From Azospirillum humicireducens (GTDB lineage: Bacteria > Pseudomonadota > Alphaproteobacteria > Azospirillales > Azospirillaceae), in the NCBI RefSeq assembly GCF_001639105.2, contig NZ_CP015285.1:612501-676500 (forward strand): 64,000 bases of DNA. Reading direction: 5' to 3'. Within the stretch, counting starts at the first letter, position 1. Each line of letters opens with the position of its first letter. This document shows positions 28,113-39,209 of the stretch, one piece after another. The notes under the pieces were generated by a model, which saw nothing but the letters and a program-made list of their open reading frames with translations, was not told the DNA's origin and searched no databases. Both the position numbers and the translations under genes were made by a program.

Positions 28113-29552
28113 TCAGAACGGGGCCTTCATCACGCCCCAGACGGGGTTGTTGATGGCCAGGTCCATGTCGCGGGCGAAGATCGCGAAGCCGTCATAGCCG
28201 TGGTACGGGCCGGAATAATCCCAGCTGTGCATCTGGCGGAACGGCAGACCCATCTTCTGGAACACGTACTTTTCCTTGATGCCCGACGCGACGAGGTCGG
28301 GACGCATCGCCTCGACGAACTTCTCCAGCTCGAACGCGGTGACATCGTCGTAGATCAGCGTGCCTTCCTTCACATAGTGCGGCGTGCGCTGATAGTCGTC
28401 GTTGTGGGCGAACTCGTAACCGGTCCCGATGATCTCCATGCCCAGGTCGTGATAGGCATCGACGACGTGGCGCGGACGCAGGCCGCCGACATAGATCATG
28501 ACCTTCTTGCCGTTCAGCCGCGGCTTGTACTTGGCGATGACCGCATCGACCATCGGCTGGTAGCGGGCGATGACCTTCTCGGCGTTCTCCTTGATCTTGT
28601 CGTCGAAGAGGGCGGCGATCTTGCGCAGGGATTCGGCGATCTGGCTCGGGCCGAAGAAGTTGTATTCCATCCAAGGAATGTTGAACTTCTCTTCCATGTG
28701 GCGCGCGATGTAGTTCATCGAGCGGTAGCAGTGGATCAGGTTGACCTTGGCCTTCGGCGTGTTCTCCAGCTCGGCGAGCGTGCCGTCGCCCGACCACTGG
28801 GCGATCACGCGCAGGCCGATCTCCTCCAGCAGGATGCGGCTCGACCAGGCGTCGCCGCCGATGTTGTAGTCGCCGATGATGGTGACGTCATAGGGGGTGG
28901 AGACGAAGCCGGCCTTGGGTTCCGTCTTCTCGAACACCCAGTCGCGGATGGCATCGTTGGCGATGTGGTGGCCCAGCGACTGGGACACGCCGCGGAAGCC
29001 TTCGCAGCGCACGGGGATGACCGGCTTGCCGATTTCCGCCGACTTGGCGCGGGCGACAGCCTCGATGTCGTCGCCGATCAGGCCGATCGGGCATTCCGAC
29101 TGGATCGAGATGCCGTTCACCAGCGGGAACAGCTCGTTGATTTCCTCGATGACCTTGTGCAGCTTCTTGTCGCCGCCGAAGACGATGTCCTTCTCCTGGA
29201 AGTCGGAGGTGAAGTGCATCGTGCCCCAGCTGTCCACACCGGTGTCGCCGATGTAGTAGTTGCGGCGGCCGGACCAGGAGTAGTAGCCGCAGCCCACGGG
29301 CCCGTGGGAGATGTGGATCATGTCCTTGATCGGACCCCACACCACGCCCTTGGAGCCGGCATAGGCGCAGCCGCGGATGGTCATGACGCCGGGGATGGAC
29401 TTGACGTTCGACTTGACGCCGCAGTCCTTGGCCTCGGCCTCCAGCACGTTCAGGTGCTTGGCGCGGCGCTTGCGGGATTTTTCGGGATAGGCTTCGAGGA
29501 CTTCGTTGACGAGGTTCTTGACGTCGACCGTGGTGTTCTCGGACAGGCTCAT
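28113..29552 (-). CDS. nifD: Nitrogenase molybdenum-iron protein alpha chain
   Basis: 479 residues. Alpha subunit of dinitrogenase that carries FeMo-cofactor. P-cluster ligands Cys62 ([10 protein letters not shown]), Cys88 ([10 protein letters not shown]) and Cys154 ([12 protein letters not shown]); FeMo-cofactor ligands Cys276 ([10 protein letters not shown]) and His443 ([13 protein letters not shown]); His196 (GHHIAND) lines the active site. All key residues are in place, so the enzyme should be active. It starts 185 bp after nifH, with a hairpin between, and nifK starts 31 bp after it. Confidence 0.98.
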   Translation of the reverse strand: MSLSENTTVDVKNLVNEVLEAYPEKSRKRRAKHLNVLEAEAKDCGVKSNVKSIPGVMTIRGCAYAGSKGVVWGPIKDMIHISHGPVGCGYYSWSGRRNYYIGDTGVDSWGTMHFTSDFQEKDIVFGGDKKLHKVIEEINELFPLVNGISIQSECPIGLIGDDIEAVARAKSAEIGKPVIPVRCEGFRGVSQSLGHHIANDAIRDWVFEKTEPKAGFVSTPYDVTIIGDYNIGGDAWSSRILLEEIGLRVIAQWSGDGTLAELENTPKAKVNLIHCYRSMNYIARHMEEKFNIPWMEYNFFGPSQIAESLRKIAALFDDKIKENAEKVIARYQPMVDAVIAKYKPRLNGKKVMIYVGGLRPRHVVDAYHDLGMEIIGTGYEFAHNDDYQRTPHYVKEGTLIYDDVTAFELEKFVEAMRPDLVASGIKEKYVFQKMGLPFRQMHSWDYSGPYHGYDGFAIFARDMDLAINNPVWGVMKAPF

Positions 29553-29683
29553 AGCCGGCCTCCTGCTTGAATATTCCGCGCCACTGCAGCGCGTGACCGA
29601 GCCCCTCCCTCCCACGCCGTCGCCCCTATGGTGGTTGGGTCGGCGTTGTGCGGGGCTGGGGATGGGGCCAGTGTTCAGGCGGT

Positions 29684-29708
29684 CCCCCCTGCATGGGCGG
29701 CAGGGGGG
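29684..29708 (-). other. Hairpin between nifH and nifD
   Basis: Perfect 9-bp stem CCCCCCTGC / GCAGGGGGG with a 7-nt loop, 30 bp after the nifH stop. It has no T-run. Such a structure can protect the nifH 3' end and make nifH message more abundant than nifDK. Confidence 0.6.
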
Positions 29709-29737
29709 CCGGTAGGCAACCGTCGCTACGCCTGGGG

Positions 29738-30967
<1,230 letters not shown>

Positions 30968-31117
30968 TTATCGGCGCGCCGGTATCCGGGCTGCGGAGAA
31001 GGCCGATCCCCACAACCGAGTCTCCATATGACCGTGCACGCGAAACGTGAAAGAACCTTCTTTGGCGGCGATCCGCCCGCGCACTAGAATGGGCGCGTCT
31101 GGGTAAAAGGGGCGGTT

Positions 31118-31825
31118 ATGGTGAACGGAATCGGCATCGACATTGTCATCATCAAGAAGAACGGCACGGCCGACGTTGGCGCCAGTGCTTTTGCGGAGGT
31201 TGCGGAAACGATGCGCTTCGCGTTGCGCCGTCTGGGGGCAGATGCGGAGATCGTCATCAACAAGCTCAACCGCCAGAGACGCGCCATCATTCTGGGCGCC
31301 ATCGACCTGACGCCGGAGGAAGGCGGCCGCCTGCCAAGCACGTCCATCATTTACAATCTGGAACAGATCCGCACGCTGCACCCGCGCAACGCCCATTACC
31401 CGGATCTCCTGCGCCGCTGCACGGTTTGGGATTACAGCCACCGCAACATTGCCGATCTGGCCGGAATGGGCATCCATGCGCGGCATGTTCCCATCGGGCA
31501 TGTGGACGAGATGACCCGGATCCCGAACAGCCCATCCCCCGGCATCGATGTGCTGTTCTATGGCGCCGTGAACCCGCGCCGCAGCGCGATCCTCGACGCT
31601 ATGGGCAGGCGTGGCCTGACCGTGGTCAGCCTTGAACATTATTACGGGGCGCGCCGCGACCAATTCGTCGCCGACGCGAAGCTGATCTTGAACCTGCATT
31701 ACTACGAGGCGGGCATTTTCGAGATCGTGCGCGTCTCCCACATGCTGTCGAACCGCAAGGCGGTGCTGACCGAACGCCATCCCGGCACCGAGATCGACCC
31801 CGATCTGCTGGGCGGCTTGGCCTGA
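31118..31825 (+). pseudogene. Glycosyltransferase-like gene interrupted by an in-frame TGA
   Basis: 235 codons to the TGA. The protein resembles the short GT-B-like domain of surface-glycan proteins: STSIIYNLEQIRTL, WDYSHRNIADL, HVPIGHVDEM, DVLFYGAVNPRRSAILDAM, AKLILNLHYYEAGIFEIVRVSHMLSNRKAVLTE. In relatives the chain goes on with an APYxxLV helix; here the frame after the TGA continues without shift for 71 codons beginning APYEGLVEAACGLIADDARR. So the gene looks full length but for one nonsense codon; the first part may still make a product. RBS AAAAGGGG precedes ATG 31118. It sits between nifH and draT. Confidence 0.7.
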
Positions 31826-32041
31826 GCCCCTTACGAAGGGCTGGTCGAGGCTGCCTGCGGGCTGATCGCGGATGACGCGCGGCGGGAAGCCCTGGAGGAA
31901 GCAGGGTGGCGGTGCATGAGGCGACGGGACGCGGTGGAAGCCATGCGAAGGGTGGCCGGGGAACTGGGAATCATGCCAGCTTCGGAAAATCCCGACTTTC
32001 CGAAGCCGCTATCGCCCGCGCTCGCTCGCGAGCGCCGATAG
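31826..32041 (+). other. In-frame continuation of the glycosyltransferase-like gene after the TGA
   Basis: 71 codons in the same frame as 31118-31825, ending in TAG at 32039-32041. The first 45 or so read APYEGLVEAACGLIADDA and onward with good codon use and an amphipathic pattern; the last dozen (PLSPALARERR) fall in the hairpin at 32009-32041. Beyond it to 32128 no gene is seen. Confidence 0.6.
32009..32041. other. Long hairpin downstream of the interrupted gene
   Basis: Outer arms CTATCG / CGATAG and inner arms GCGCTCG / CGAGCGC around a 4-nt CTCG loop, with three unpaired C on one side. It lies between two convergent genes; no T-run. Confidence 0.55.
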
Positions 32042-32128
32042 GCGCGGGGGCTCCGTTCCCCGCCTTGCCTTTCGCGAACGGGCGACATGCGCGGCGGGCG
32101 CCGGTCCGGGCAGCCGATACCGGGTGTG

Positions 32129-33442
32129 TCAGCCGTTGTGCGCCAGGGCCTCGCGGGCCATGACCAGATGCATGGCCAACTCCTCCAGATCCCCGTCGAG
32201 GCCCATGTCGTGGAGAAGTTGGGCCAGCGACTGCCCCCGCCCCAGCAGGCGCCGTGCCGAGGCCGCATCCGTCGGGCGGCGGAGCATCGTTTCGATCAGC
32301 CGCTCTCCGGTCAGCTTCGCCAAGGCGTCCGTGCGCTCGACCAACCGTTGTTTCAGTGTATCGACGGCGGCCGGGCGGCCGGCGTGGGTCAGGTCGGCGC
32401 AGAAATGATGAAGGCTGCGCAGTTGGCGCAGCAGGGCGGCGAACAGCAGGTCGTCCAGTTCGCCGCCGGCGGCGGCCTTTTCGACGAGATCGAACAAGGT
32501 GTCGGAAAGCCGCCATGCCGCCGACAGCCAGTCGTTCATCGCCTTGCGGTCGGCCGGTTCGACGAAGGGGCCGGATTCCTCCTTGGTCTCCTCCTGGTCG
32601 TCGAGGTTGCGCAGCGCGATGACGATCAGCCCGTCGGCCTGGGCCAGCGTGGCGAGGCTGGCATGCAGCGCCTTCAGCCCACGGTCGGCGACGAATCCCT
32701 CGATCGCCTCGGTGGCGCGATGCAGGGAATAGCGGGCCAGCCGGCGCGACTGATAGACGACGTCCTGCAACGCAGTGCCGCCGCCCAACGCCTCCAGCAT
32801 CATCCGCCGCACCTCGAAGCGCAGCAGGGCGCGGGCCAACCGGTCGATGCCGCCGACGTCGATGGGGCGGCGATCCCTGGTCAGGGCGTCGGCAGTGGCG
32901 CGGGCGTCCAATTCGATGGCGGCGATCACAGCCTTGAGGTGGCTTTTGCCGCCGCCGCGCATCCGGCTGACCAGGGCCTGCATCGCCTCGGCAAGGTCGA
33001 TGGCGCTGGGCAGGCTTTCCTCATGGGCGGTGCGGCCTGTCACCAGCCGGTCGATCAGATGGTCGCGCACCCCCGGCAACAACACGTCGGTGACGATCTG
33101 CCCGATCGGCCGCAGCAGCGCCTCCAGCATCCGGCCCGGCGACTGCCCGACCAGTCCCGGAAGCGGGTTGATCGGCCTGGGCACCAGCTTTGGCCGGTGC
33201 GGCTCCAGCAGTTCCAGCACCGTGTCGCCACGCAGGGGGGTGATGGTGCCGCGCAGAAGCTGGGCGAGGCGCAGCGCCGTCCGCGCCTCGTCGATGCCAC
33301 GGGGCGGGCGGGCGTTGGGCGCTGCCGGGGCGTCCGGTGCGGACTGGGAAGAGGGGGGCTGCGTTCGGGCAAGAGTCTGTGCTGGCACCGGCGGAGTGCG
33401 CCGGCCCCGGCTGTCGTCGTACTTGGTCGGCCAGAAGGCCAT
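32129..33442 (-). CDS. Conserved-looking protein of unknown function beside draT
   Basis: 437 residues that I do not recognise. The first 50 are Pro/Ala-rich and probably disordered. The rest is rich in Leu, Arg and Ala with a regular helical pattern and no membrane span or signal peptide. A stretch PLPGLVGQSPGRMLEALLRPIG is the only Gly/Pro-rich break. ATG 33442 is chosen since the frame upstream of it lacks coding character. It is divergent from draT with 181 bp between them, and convergent with the interrupted glycosyltransferase-like gene. Position between nifH and draT suggests, but does not show, a link to nitrogenase control. Confidence 0.75.
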   Translation of the reverse strand: MAFWPTKYDDSRGRRTPPVPAQTLARTQPPSSQSAPDAPAAPNARPPRGIDEARTALRLAQLLRGTITPLRGDTVLELLEPHRPKLVPRPINPLPGLVGQSPGRMLEALLRPIGQIVTDVLLPGVRDHLIDRLVTGRTAHEESLPSAIDLAEAMQALVSRMRGGGKSHLKAVIAAIELDARATADALTRDRRPIDVGGIDRLARALLRFEVRRMMLEALGGGTALQDVVYQSRRLARYSLHRATEAIEGFVADRGLKALHASLATLAQADGLIVIALRNLDDQEETKEESGPFVEPADRKAMNDWLSAAWRLSDTLFDLVEKAAAGGELDDLLFAALLRQLRSLHHFCADLTHAGRPAAVDTLKQRLVERTDALAKLTGERLIETMLRRPTDAASARRLLGRGQSLAQLLHDMGLDGDLEELAMHLVMAREALAHNG

Positions 33443-33623
33443 GCGGGTGCCGCCGGATCGTAAGCGTTGCTGTACTGAGTATGGGGACGGGCTGTCCGGC
33501 TTCAAATGGACAATGTTGCGACATGCGGCGAAGGAACCCGGCCCGGTCCCGCGGTCCGGGCTTGGCACGCGCCCACATATATAATATCCATAATAAAATA
33601 ATGGCAATCCGGGATGGGCAAGC

Positions 33624-34514
33624 GTGGCGGATGGATGGGCGATACGCGATTCGGCTGGTCGGACGAAGGACCCCGAGTCTCATCCTGATTCGCCGCTGGC
33701 CCTTCGTGCCCACCGCACCAACCTCGTCAATATCCCGGCCGCCACGCTGTGCAGCGAGGCCTACAACGACGAGCCGCGGCGCCTGCGCATCGGCGCCACC
33801 CGCAGCGAACACGCCGCATTGTTCGAAGCGCTGGACGAGTGCCGCGATGCGCTGACGGCCTCCGACATCTTCCAGCGCCATATGGCCGCGGTGTTCGGGG
33901 TGAATCCCGACTTCTCCGGGGCCGACGGGCCGGACGGCCGGCGGCGTTTCCGCGCCAGCTACCTGCGGCTGCTGAAGGGCTGGATGTTCGACAGCAACCG
34001 GGCGGAAGGAGCGGTGCTGAAGGGGTGGGTGGAAAGCCGGTTCGGCCTGCTGCCGACCTTCCATGGCGAACCGATCCGCCGCTTCGCCTCCGACGCCTGG
34101 GCCGCTTATGGCGAGCAGAAGCAATCGACCCGCTTCCACAACAACAACATCCACCTGCAGCTCGACCTTCTGTACGAGTTCTGCCAGTGGACGATCCGCC
34201 GCGGCTGGCCCGACGCACCGATGCCCAACTGGGCCTCGCACATCCGGCTCTACCGTGGCGTCAACGATTTCGCGGAACACCCTGTCGTCGCCCGGCCTGA
34301 CAAGCGCACGGCGGTGCTGCGGCTGAACAACCTGTGTTCCTTTTCCATCGACCGCGACATCGCCGGCCAGTTCGGCGACCACATCCTCGACGCCTGGGTG
34401 CCGCTGCCCAAGGTCGTCTTCTTCCGCGACATTCTGCCGCGCTATCCTTTCCAGGGCGAAGGGGAGTATCTGGTGATTGGCGGGGATTACCGGGTGGGTG
34501 TGTCGCTTCTCTGA
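33624..34514 (+). CDS. draT: NAD+-dinitrogen-reductase ADP-D-ribosyltransferase
   Basis: 296 residues from a GTG start. DraT transfers ADP-ribose from NAD+ to Arg104 of NifH and so switches nitrogenase off on ammonium or energy loss. Family features: TNLVNIPAATLCSEAYNDEPRRLRI near the N-terminus, FHNNNIHLQLDLLYEFC near 170 and IRLYRGVNDF near 203. The coding quality starts within the first 15 codons, so the true start may be a little inside. draG follows 65 bp later, and they are probably co-transcribed. PII-protein control is known for the family. Confidence 0.96.
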   Translation: MADGWAIRDSAGRTKDPESHPDSPLALRAHRTNLVNIPAATLCSEAYNDEPRRLRIGATRSEHAALFEALDECRDALTASDIFQRHMAAVFGVNPDFSGADGPDGRRRFRASYLRLLKGWMFDSNRAEGAVLKGWVESRFGLLPTFHGEPIRRFASDAWAAYGEQKQSTRFHNNNIHLQLDLLYEFCQWTIRRGWPDAPMPNWASHIRLYRGVNDFAEHPVVARPDKRTAVLRLNNLCSFSIDRDIAGQFGDHILDAWVPLPKVVFFRDILPRYPFQGEGEYLVIGGDYRVGVSLL

Positions 34515-34579
34515 CAACCTCACGCCTGGCGGCGGCCTTCCGGCCGTTTCGCCGGGCGCACCAGGAAAGGGCGGCCTCT

Positions 34580-35500
34580 GTGCCCGATGGCATGACCGAT
34601 CCGACGATTCCGACTCCAGAAATCCGTTCCAGGGCGCTCGGCGCCTATCTCGGCCTCGCCTGCGGCGACGCGCTGGGGGCGACGGTGGAGTTCCTGACCA
34701 AGGGCGAGATCGCCCATCAATATGGAGTTCACAAGCACATCAAGGGCGGCGGTTGGCTGAAGCTGACCGCCGGGCAGGTGACCGACGACACCGAGATGTC
34801 GCTGCATCTCGGCCGCGCCATCCTGTCGGGTCCGGAATGGGAGGCCCGCCGCGCCGCGGAGGAATTCGCGGTCTGGCTGAAATCGGTGCCGGTCGATGTC
34901 GGCGACACGACGCGCCGCGGCATCCGTCGCTTCATCATGCACGGCACTCTGGAGGAGCCGGAGTCGGAATACCATGGCGGCAACGGCGCCGCGATGCGCA
35001 ACCTGCCGGTGGCGCTGGCGACGCTGGGCGACGACGCGGCCTTCGAACGCTGGTCGCTCGAGCAGTCGCACATCACGCACTGCAACCAGCTGTCCGACGC
35101 CGCGGTGATCGCGCTGGGCCGGATGGTGCGGCGGCTGGTGTCGGGCGGCGGCATCGTCGCGGCGCGGGAGGAGGCGAACGCCCTGATCGCCAAGCACCGC
35201 CAGTTCAAGTTCGAACCCTACCGCGGCCTGTCCACGGCCTTCGTCGTCGATACGGTGCAGACCGTCTTCCATTATTACTTCCAGACCGATTCGGTCGAAT
35301 CCTGCGTGGTGGAAACGGTGAACCAGGGCGGCGACGCCGACACCACCGGCGCCATCGCCGGCATGCTGGCCGGGGCCACCTATGGCGTGGAGTCGATCCC
35401 GTCGCGCTGGCTGCGCAAGCTGGACCGCGAGGTTCATGACGAGATTTGTCGGCAAACCGACGCGCTGCTGGCACGCGCGCCGCTGTTCCGGGGGAGATGA
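34580..35500 (+). CDS. draG: ADP-ribosyl-[dinitrogen reductase] hydrolase
   Basis: 306 residues. Removes ADP-ribose from NifH and restores activity. Binuclear Mn(II)-site motifs are present: GATVEF (Glu37), VTDDTEMS (Asp69, Asp70, Glu72) and NQGGDADTTGAIAG near the C-terminus; ESEYHGGNGAAMRN is also typical. GTG 34580 is chosen because AGGAAAGG lies ten bases upstream; ATG 34592, four codons later, starts at the sequence most relatives begin with (MTD) and is the alternative. Membrane sequestration of DraG through AmtB and PII is family knowledge. Next gene starts 3 bp after its stop. Confidence 0.97.
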   Translation: MPDGMTDPTIPTPEIRSRALGAYLGLACGDALGATVEFLTKGEIAHQYGVHKHIKGGGWLKLTAGQVTDDTEMSLHLGRAILSGPEWEARRAAEEFAVWLKSVPVDVGDTTRRGIRRFIMHGTLEEPESEYHGGNGAAMRNLPVALATLGDDAAFERWSLEQSHITHCNQLSDAAVIALGRMVRRLVSGGGIVAAREEANALIAKHRQFKFEPYRGLSTAFVVDTVQTVFHYYFQTDSVESCVVETVNQGGDADTTGAIAGMLAGATYGVESIPSRWLRKLDREVHDEICRQTDALLARAPLFRGR

Positions 35501-35503
35501 CCG

Positions 35504-35938
35504 ATGGCAGACGTGATCTTTTTCGAGAAGCCCGGCTGCGGCGGCAATGCGCGGCAGAAAGCCCTGCTTGAGCTGGCCGGTCACAGGGTGATCGCCCGCG
35601 ACCTGCTCGCCGAATCCTGGACGCCCGCGACTCTCCGCCCCTTCTTCGGCGACCGCCCGGTGGCCGACTGGTTCAACCGCGCCGCGCCGGCGGTGAAGAG
35701 TGGCGAGGTGGTGCCGGAGGCGATGGACGAGACGGCGGCGCTGGCTGCGATGGTCGAGCGCCCGCTGCTGATCCGCCGCCCGCTGATGCAGGTTGGCGAC
35801 CGCCGCGACTGCGGCTTCGAGACCGGGCGGGTGGATGCCTGGATCGGACTGGGCGGCTCCCCGGCGCCCGGCAGGATGGAGGGGTGCCTCAGGCCGGATA
35901 TGTCGCCCTGCCCGAAGCCATCAGGCCCGAAGCCATGA
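35504..35938 (+). CDS. ArsC-family nitrogenase-associated protein
   Basis: 144 residues with a thioredoxin-like ArsC/Spx fold: [22 protein letters not shown], with Cys12 in place of the arsenate-reductase Cys, then [19 protein letters not shown] and [14 protein letters not shown]. Members of this subfamily are found beside nif and draG genes; a redox or regulatory role is assumed. Last residues ([11 protein letters not shown]) are low in complexity. Coupled to draG with three bases between. Confidence 0.88.
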   Translation: MADVIFFEKPGCGGNARQKALLELAGHRVIARDLLAESWTPATLRPFFGDRPVADWFNRAAPAVKSGEVVPEAMDETAALAAMVERPLLIRRPLMQVGDRRDCGFETGRVDAWIGLGGSPAPGRMEGCLRPDMSPCPKPSGPKP

Positions 35939-36011
35939 ACGCGTGACCTCGCGGACCACCTGTCGTAGCTTGTCGCCCCCGAGGCGACGACAAGCGGCAG
36001 ACGAGGACACC

Positions 36012-36782
36012 ATGTGCGAACTCCTGGGCATGAGCGCCAACGTGCCCACGGACATCTGCTTCAGCTTCGCCGGCCTGATGCGCCGCGGCGGACAGACCGG
36101 GCCGCACCGCGACGGCTGGGGCATCGCCTTTTACGAAGGCAAGGGCTGCCGCACCTTCCATGATCCGGCGCCGAGCAGCGAATCGGAGATCGCCCGGCTG
36201 GTCAGCCAGTATTCGATCAAGTCCTGCACGGTGATCTCGCACATCCGCCGCGCCAACCGTGGCCGGGTCTCGCTGGAGAACACGCACCCCTTCACCCGCG
36301 AGCTGTGGGGCCGGGTGTGGACCTTCGCCCACAATGGCCAGCTGAAGGGCATCAAGGACCGCGTCCTGACCTTCTACGAGCCGGTCGGCAGCACCGACAG
36401 CGAGCACGCCTTCTGCTGGCTGCTCGATCAGATCCGCATGCAGTATCCGGAGCCGCCGAAGACCACCACCGGGCTGATGAAGCTGATCCGCCATCTGGCC
36501 GCCGATCTCGGTTCGCTCGGCGTGTTCAACATGCTGCTCAGCGACGGCCGCTATCTCTGGTGCCATTGCGCCACCAACCTCGCCTGGCTGACCCGCAAGG
36601 CCCCGTTCGGCGCCGCCACCCTGGTCGATGCCGACATGAGCGTCGATTTTTCCAAGGAGACGACGCCCAACGACGTCGTCACCGTCATCGCCACCCGGCC
36701 GCTGACCAGGGACGAGGCCTGGACGGTGATGCAGCCGGGCCAGATGGCTGTCTTCCGCGGCGGTGGGCTGGTGACGCGCTGA
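36012..36782 (+). CDS. Class II glutamine amidotransferase, YafJ type
   Basis: 256 residues. Ntn-hydrolase with the N-terminal nucleophile Cys2 (MCELLGMS) exposed after Met removal. [33 protein letters not shown] and FAHNGQLKG form the glutaminase site. No synthase domain is attached, so the acceptor of ammonia is unknown. The ATG at 36012 puts Cys in position two, which decides the start. Follows the draTG group on the same strand by 73 bp but is a common housekeeping gene. Confidence 0.92.
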   Translation: MCELLGMSANVPTDICFSFAGLMRRGGQTGPHRDGWGIAFYEGKGCRTFHDPAPSSESEIARLVSQYSIKSCTVISHIRRANRGRVSLENTHPFTRELWGRVWTFAHNGQLKGIKDRVLTFYEPVGSTDSEHAFCWLLDQIRMQYPEPPKTTTGLMKLIRHLAADLGSLGVFNMLLSDGRYLWCHCATNLAWLTRKAPFGAATLVDADMSVDFSKETTPNDVVTVIATRPLTRDEAWTVMQPGQMAVFRGGGLVTR

Positions 36783-36928
36783 ACCGGCGAACCCCGCGCG
36801 ATTGTTGCTTCGCCGGAGACGATCTTTCGCGCACATCCCGGCTTAACCTTTGGAAAGCAAAGAGGCATCTTGGGCGCCAGAACCCGGCCGGACATAACGG
36901 TCGCAACAACCAGAAGGCTCCTTCCGTC

Positions 36929-37552
36929 ATGACCAAGATCCTGCATGTCGACTCCAGCCCGCTCGGCACCGCCTCCGTCACCCGCCAGCTGACTGCCTCC
37001 ATCGTCGAGGCTCTGGTGAAGGCCGACCCGGCTGCCACCGTCGTCACCCGTGACGTTGCGGCCAACCCGCCGGCCCACCTCGACGGCGAGCTGCTGCCGG
37101 TCCTCAAGCTCGGCGTTGTGGATGGGCTGAGCGAGCGTCAGCGCGAAGAGCTGGCCCTGACCAATGTCCTGCTCGACGAGTTCCTGGCCGCCGACGTCGT
37201 CGTGGTCGGTGCGCCGATGTACAACTTCTCCGTCCCGACCCAGCTGAAGGCCTGGATCGACCGCCTCGCCCAGGCCGGCCGTACCTTCCGCTACACCGAG
37301 AAGGGGCCCGAGGGTCTGGCCGGCGGCAAGCGCGTGATCGTGGCCTCGGGCCGTGGCGGCGTCTATTCGACCAACCCGGCGCTGGCCGGTCTGGACCACC
37401 AGGAGGCCTATCTGCGCTCGGTGTTCGGCTTCTTTGGCATCACCGACGTGACCTTCATCCGCGCCGAGGGCGTCAGCATGGGTCCGGAAGCCAAGGATAA
37501 GGCGCTGGCCGCCGCGACCAAGGAAATCGAGAGCCTGATGGCCGCTGCCTGA
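36929..37552 (+). CDS. azoR: FMN-dependent NADH-azoreductase
   Basis: 207 residues, flavodoxin-like. Reduces azo compounds and quinones with NADH. FMN-phosphate binding SSPLGTASVTRQLT at 9-22, PMYNFSVPTQLKAWIDR near 92-108 and SGRGGVYS near 138 are the family motifs. Stands alone; a hairpin follows the stop. Confidence 0.94.
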   Translation: MTKILHVDSSPLGTASVTRQLTASIVEALVKADPAATVVTRDVAANPPAHLDGELLPVLKLGVVDGLSERQREELALTNVLLDEFLAADVVVVGAPMYNFSVPTQLKAWIDRLAQAGRTFRYTEKGPEGLAGGKRVIVASGRGGVYSTNPALAGLDHQEAYLRSVFGFFGITDVTFIRAEGVSMGPEAKDKALAAATKEIESLMAAA

Positions 37553-37572
37553 GGCCTGAGTCTAGGACTGGG

Positions 37573-37600
37573 ATGGGGCGGGTCTTGTACCCGCCCCCAT
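37573..37600. terminator. Bidirectional hairpin between azoR and amn
   Basis: Stem ATGGGGCGGGT / ACCCGCCCCCAT with one bulge and a 5-nt loop lies between the convergent azoR and amn stops. It has no T-run in either direction. Confidence 0.55.
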
Positions 37601-37603
37601 TCG

Positions 37604-39112
37604 TTACTGGAACGCCACTTCCGCCAGGCTGCGCAGCTTGCGGGAGTGCAGCGTTTCCATCCCGTGCTCGCGCAGCAGTTCCATTGCCAGCACGCCGATC
37701 TTCAGATGCTGGTCGACCCGCTCCCGATAGAAGCGGTCGGCCATGCCCGGCAGCTTCAACTGCCCATGCATCGGCTTGTCCGACACGCACAGCAACGTCC
37801 CATACGGCACGCGGAAGCGGAAGCCGTTGGCGGCGATTGTGGCGCTTTCCATGTCCAGCGCGATGGCCCGGCTCTGGCTGAACCGCATCAGCGGTTCGCG
37901 GTGATCGCGCAGCTCCCAGTTCCGGTTGTCGATGGTCGCCACCGTACCGGTGCGCATGATGCTCTTCAGGTCGAAACCCGACAGCCCGGTCACCCGCTCC
38001 ACAGCCGTTTCCAGCGCGCGCTGAACCTCCGCCAGGGCCGGCACCGGCACCCACAAGGGCAGGTCGGCATCCAGCACATGGTCCTCGCGGACATAGCCGT
38101 GCGCCAGCACGTAATCGCCCAGCCGCTGGGTGTGGCGCAGCCCGGCGCAGTGACCCAGCATCAGCCAAGCGTGCGGGCGCAGCACCGCGATGTGGTCGGT
38201 GATGGTCTTGGCGTTCGACGGGCCGACGCCGATGTTCACCAGCGTGATGCCGTTGCCGTCCGGCCGTTTCAGGTGATAGGCCGGCATCTGCGGCATGCGG
38301 GTCAGCTTGCCCGCAGGAGCATCGGTGAAACCGCCCAAATTCCGGTTGGTGGTGATGATGTCGCCCGGCTCGACGAAGCTGTCATACTGAGCACGGTAGG
38401 CCGCCAGATCGGCGTCGCCCGTTGGCTCCATGATCTCGCGCGACAGGCGGATGAACTCGTCCACATAGAACTGATAGTTGGTGAACAGGACGAAATTCTG
38501 GAAATGCTCCGGCGCCGTCGCGGTGTAGTGGCGCAGCCGGTGCAGCGAGAAATCCACTCGGGGGGCGGTGAACAGTGCCAGCGGCTTCACCGCGTCGGGG
38601 CCACCGTCGAAAGTGCCGTTGACGATGGTGTCGTCCATCCGCGCCAGATCGGGCAGGTCGAACAGATCCGGCAGCTTGGTCAGCCGGTCCGGCGGCAGAT
38701 CGCCTTCGACATACATGCCGTTGGGGAAGGCGAAATGGATCGGGATCGCCTCTTCGCTGACGCCGACCTCCAGCGGGACGCCGTGGTTGCGCAGCAGGAG
38801 CGTGAACTGTTCCAGCAGATAGCGCTCGAACAGATCGGGCCGCGTCACCGTGGTGGAATGGACGCCGACCCCCTCGACGAAGCCATAGGACAGCCGTGTA
38901 TCGACTGCCGCCCCCGAAACGGCGGTCAGCCTTACATAGGGGTAGTAGGCCCGGTTCCGTCCGCCTTCCTCTTCGCCCTGGGTATAGGCGGCGAAGCGGT
39001 CGCGCAGGTAGGCGGTATTGCGCTCGTAAATGTCGCGCACGCAGGCCAGTGCAGCTTTGGCATCGGTGAAGCGCCCGGCCGACCCGGGCTGGAACGGGGC
39101 TTTATCAGTCAT
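37604..39112 (-). CDS. amn: AMP nucleosidase
   Basis: 502 residues, full length. Splits AMP into adenine and ribose 5-phosphate. N-terminal domain (about 1-180) specific for Amn, with YYPYVRLTA, and C-terminal nucleoside-phosphorylase fold with NIGVGPSNAKTITDHIAVLRPHAWLMLGHCAGLR near 305-340 and ALDMESATIAANGFR near 425. Single gene; upstream is ftsY, 97 bp away. Confidence 0.95.
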   Translation of the reverse strand: MTDKAPFQPGSAGRFTDAKAALACVRDIYERNTAYLRDRFAAYTQGEEEGGRNRAYYPYVRLTAVSGAAVDTRLSYGFVEGVGVHSTTVTRPDLFERYLLEQFTLLLRNHGVPLEVGVSEEAIPIHFAFPNGMYVEGDLPPDRLTKLPDLFDLPDLARMDDTIVNGTFDGGPDAVKPLALFTAPRVDFSLHRLRHYTATAPEHFQNFVLFTNYQFYVDEFIRLSREIMEPTGDADLAAYRAQYDSFVEPGDIITTNRNLGGFTDAPAGKLTRMPQMPAYHLKRPDGNGITLVNIGVGPSNAKTITDHIAVLRPHAWLMLGHCAGLRHTQRLGDYVLAHGYVREDHVLDADLPLWVPVPALAEVQRALETAVERVTGLSGFDLKSIMRTGTVATIDNRNWELRDHREPLMRFSQSRAIALDMESATIAANGFRFRVPYGTLLCVSDKPMHGQLKLPGMADRFYRERVDQHLKIGVLAMELLREHGMETLHSRKLRSLAEVAFQ

Positions 39113-39209
39113 GTCGTCAAAGATGGAGTACGAACGACTGGCTGGGAAGGCCGAAATTCGGCCTGCCCCCGGCGCGTATCCCTTCGGAGGTTACGAATGC
39201 CATCGCCGG

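Noticed and set aside
31823..31825. TGA as a selenocysteine codon
   Set aside because: No SECIS-like stem-loop directly after it and no Cys known at this place in the family; nonsense mutation is simpler.
34334..34579. Earlier start of draG inside draT
   Set aside because: The upstream part of the frame is a shadow of draT with Arg/Pro-rich composition; the ribosome site is at 34562-34569.
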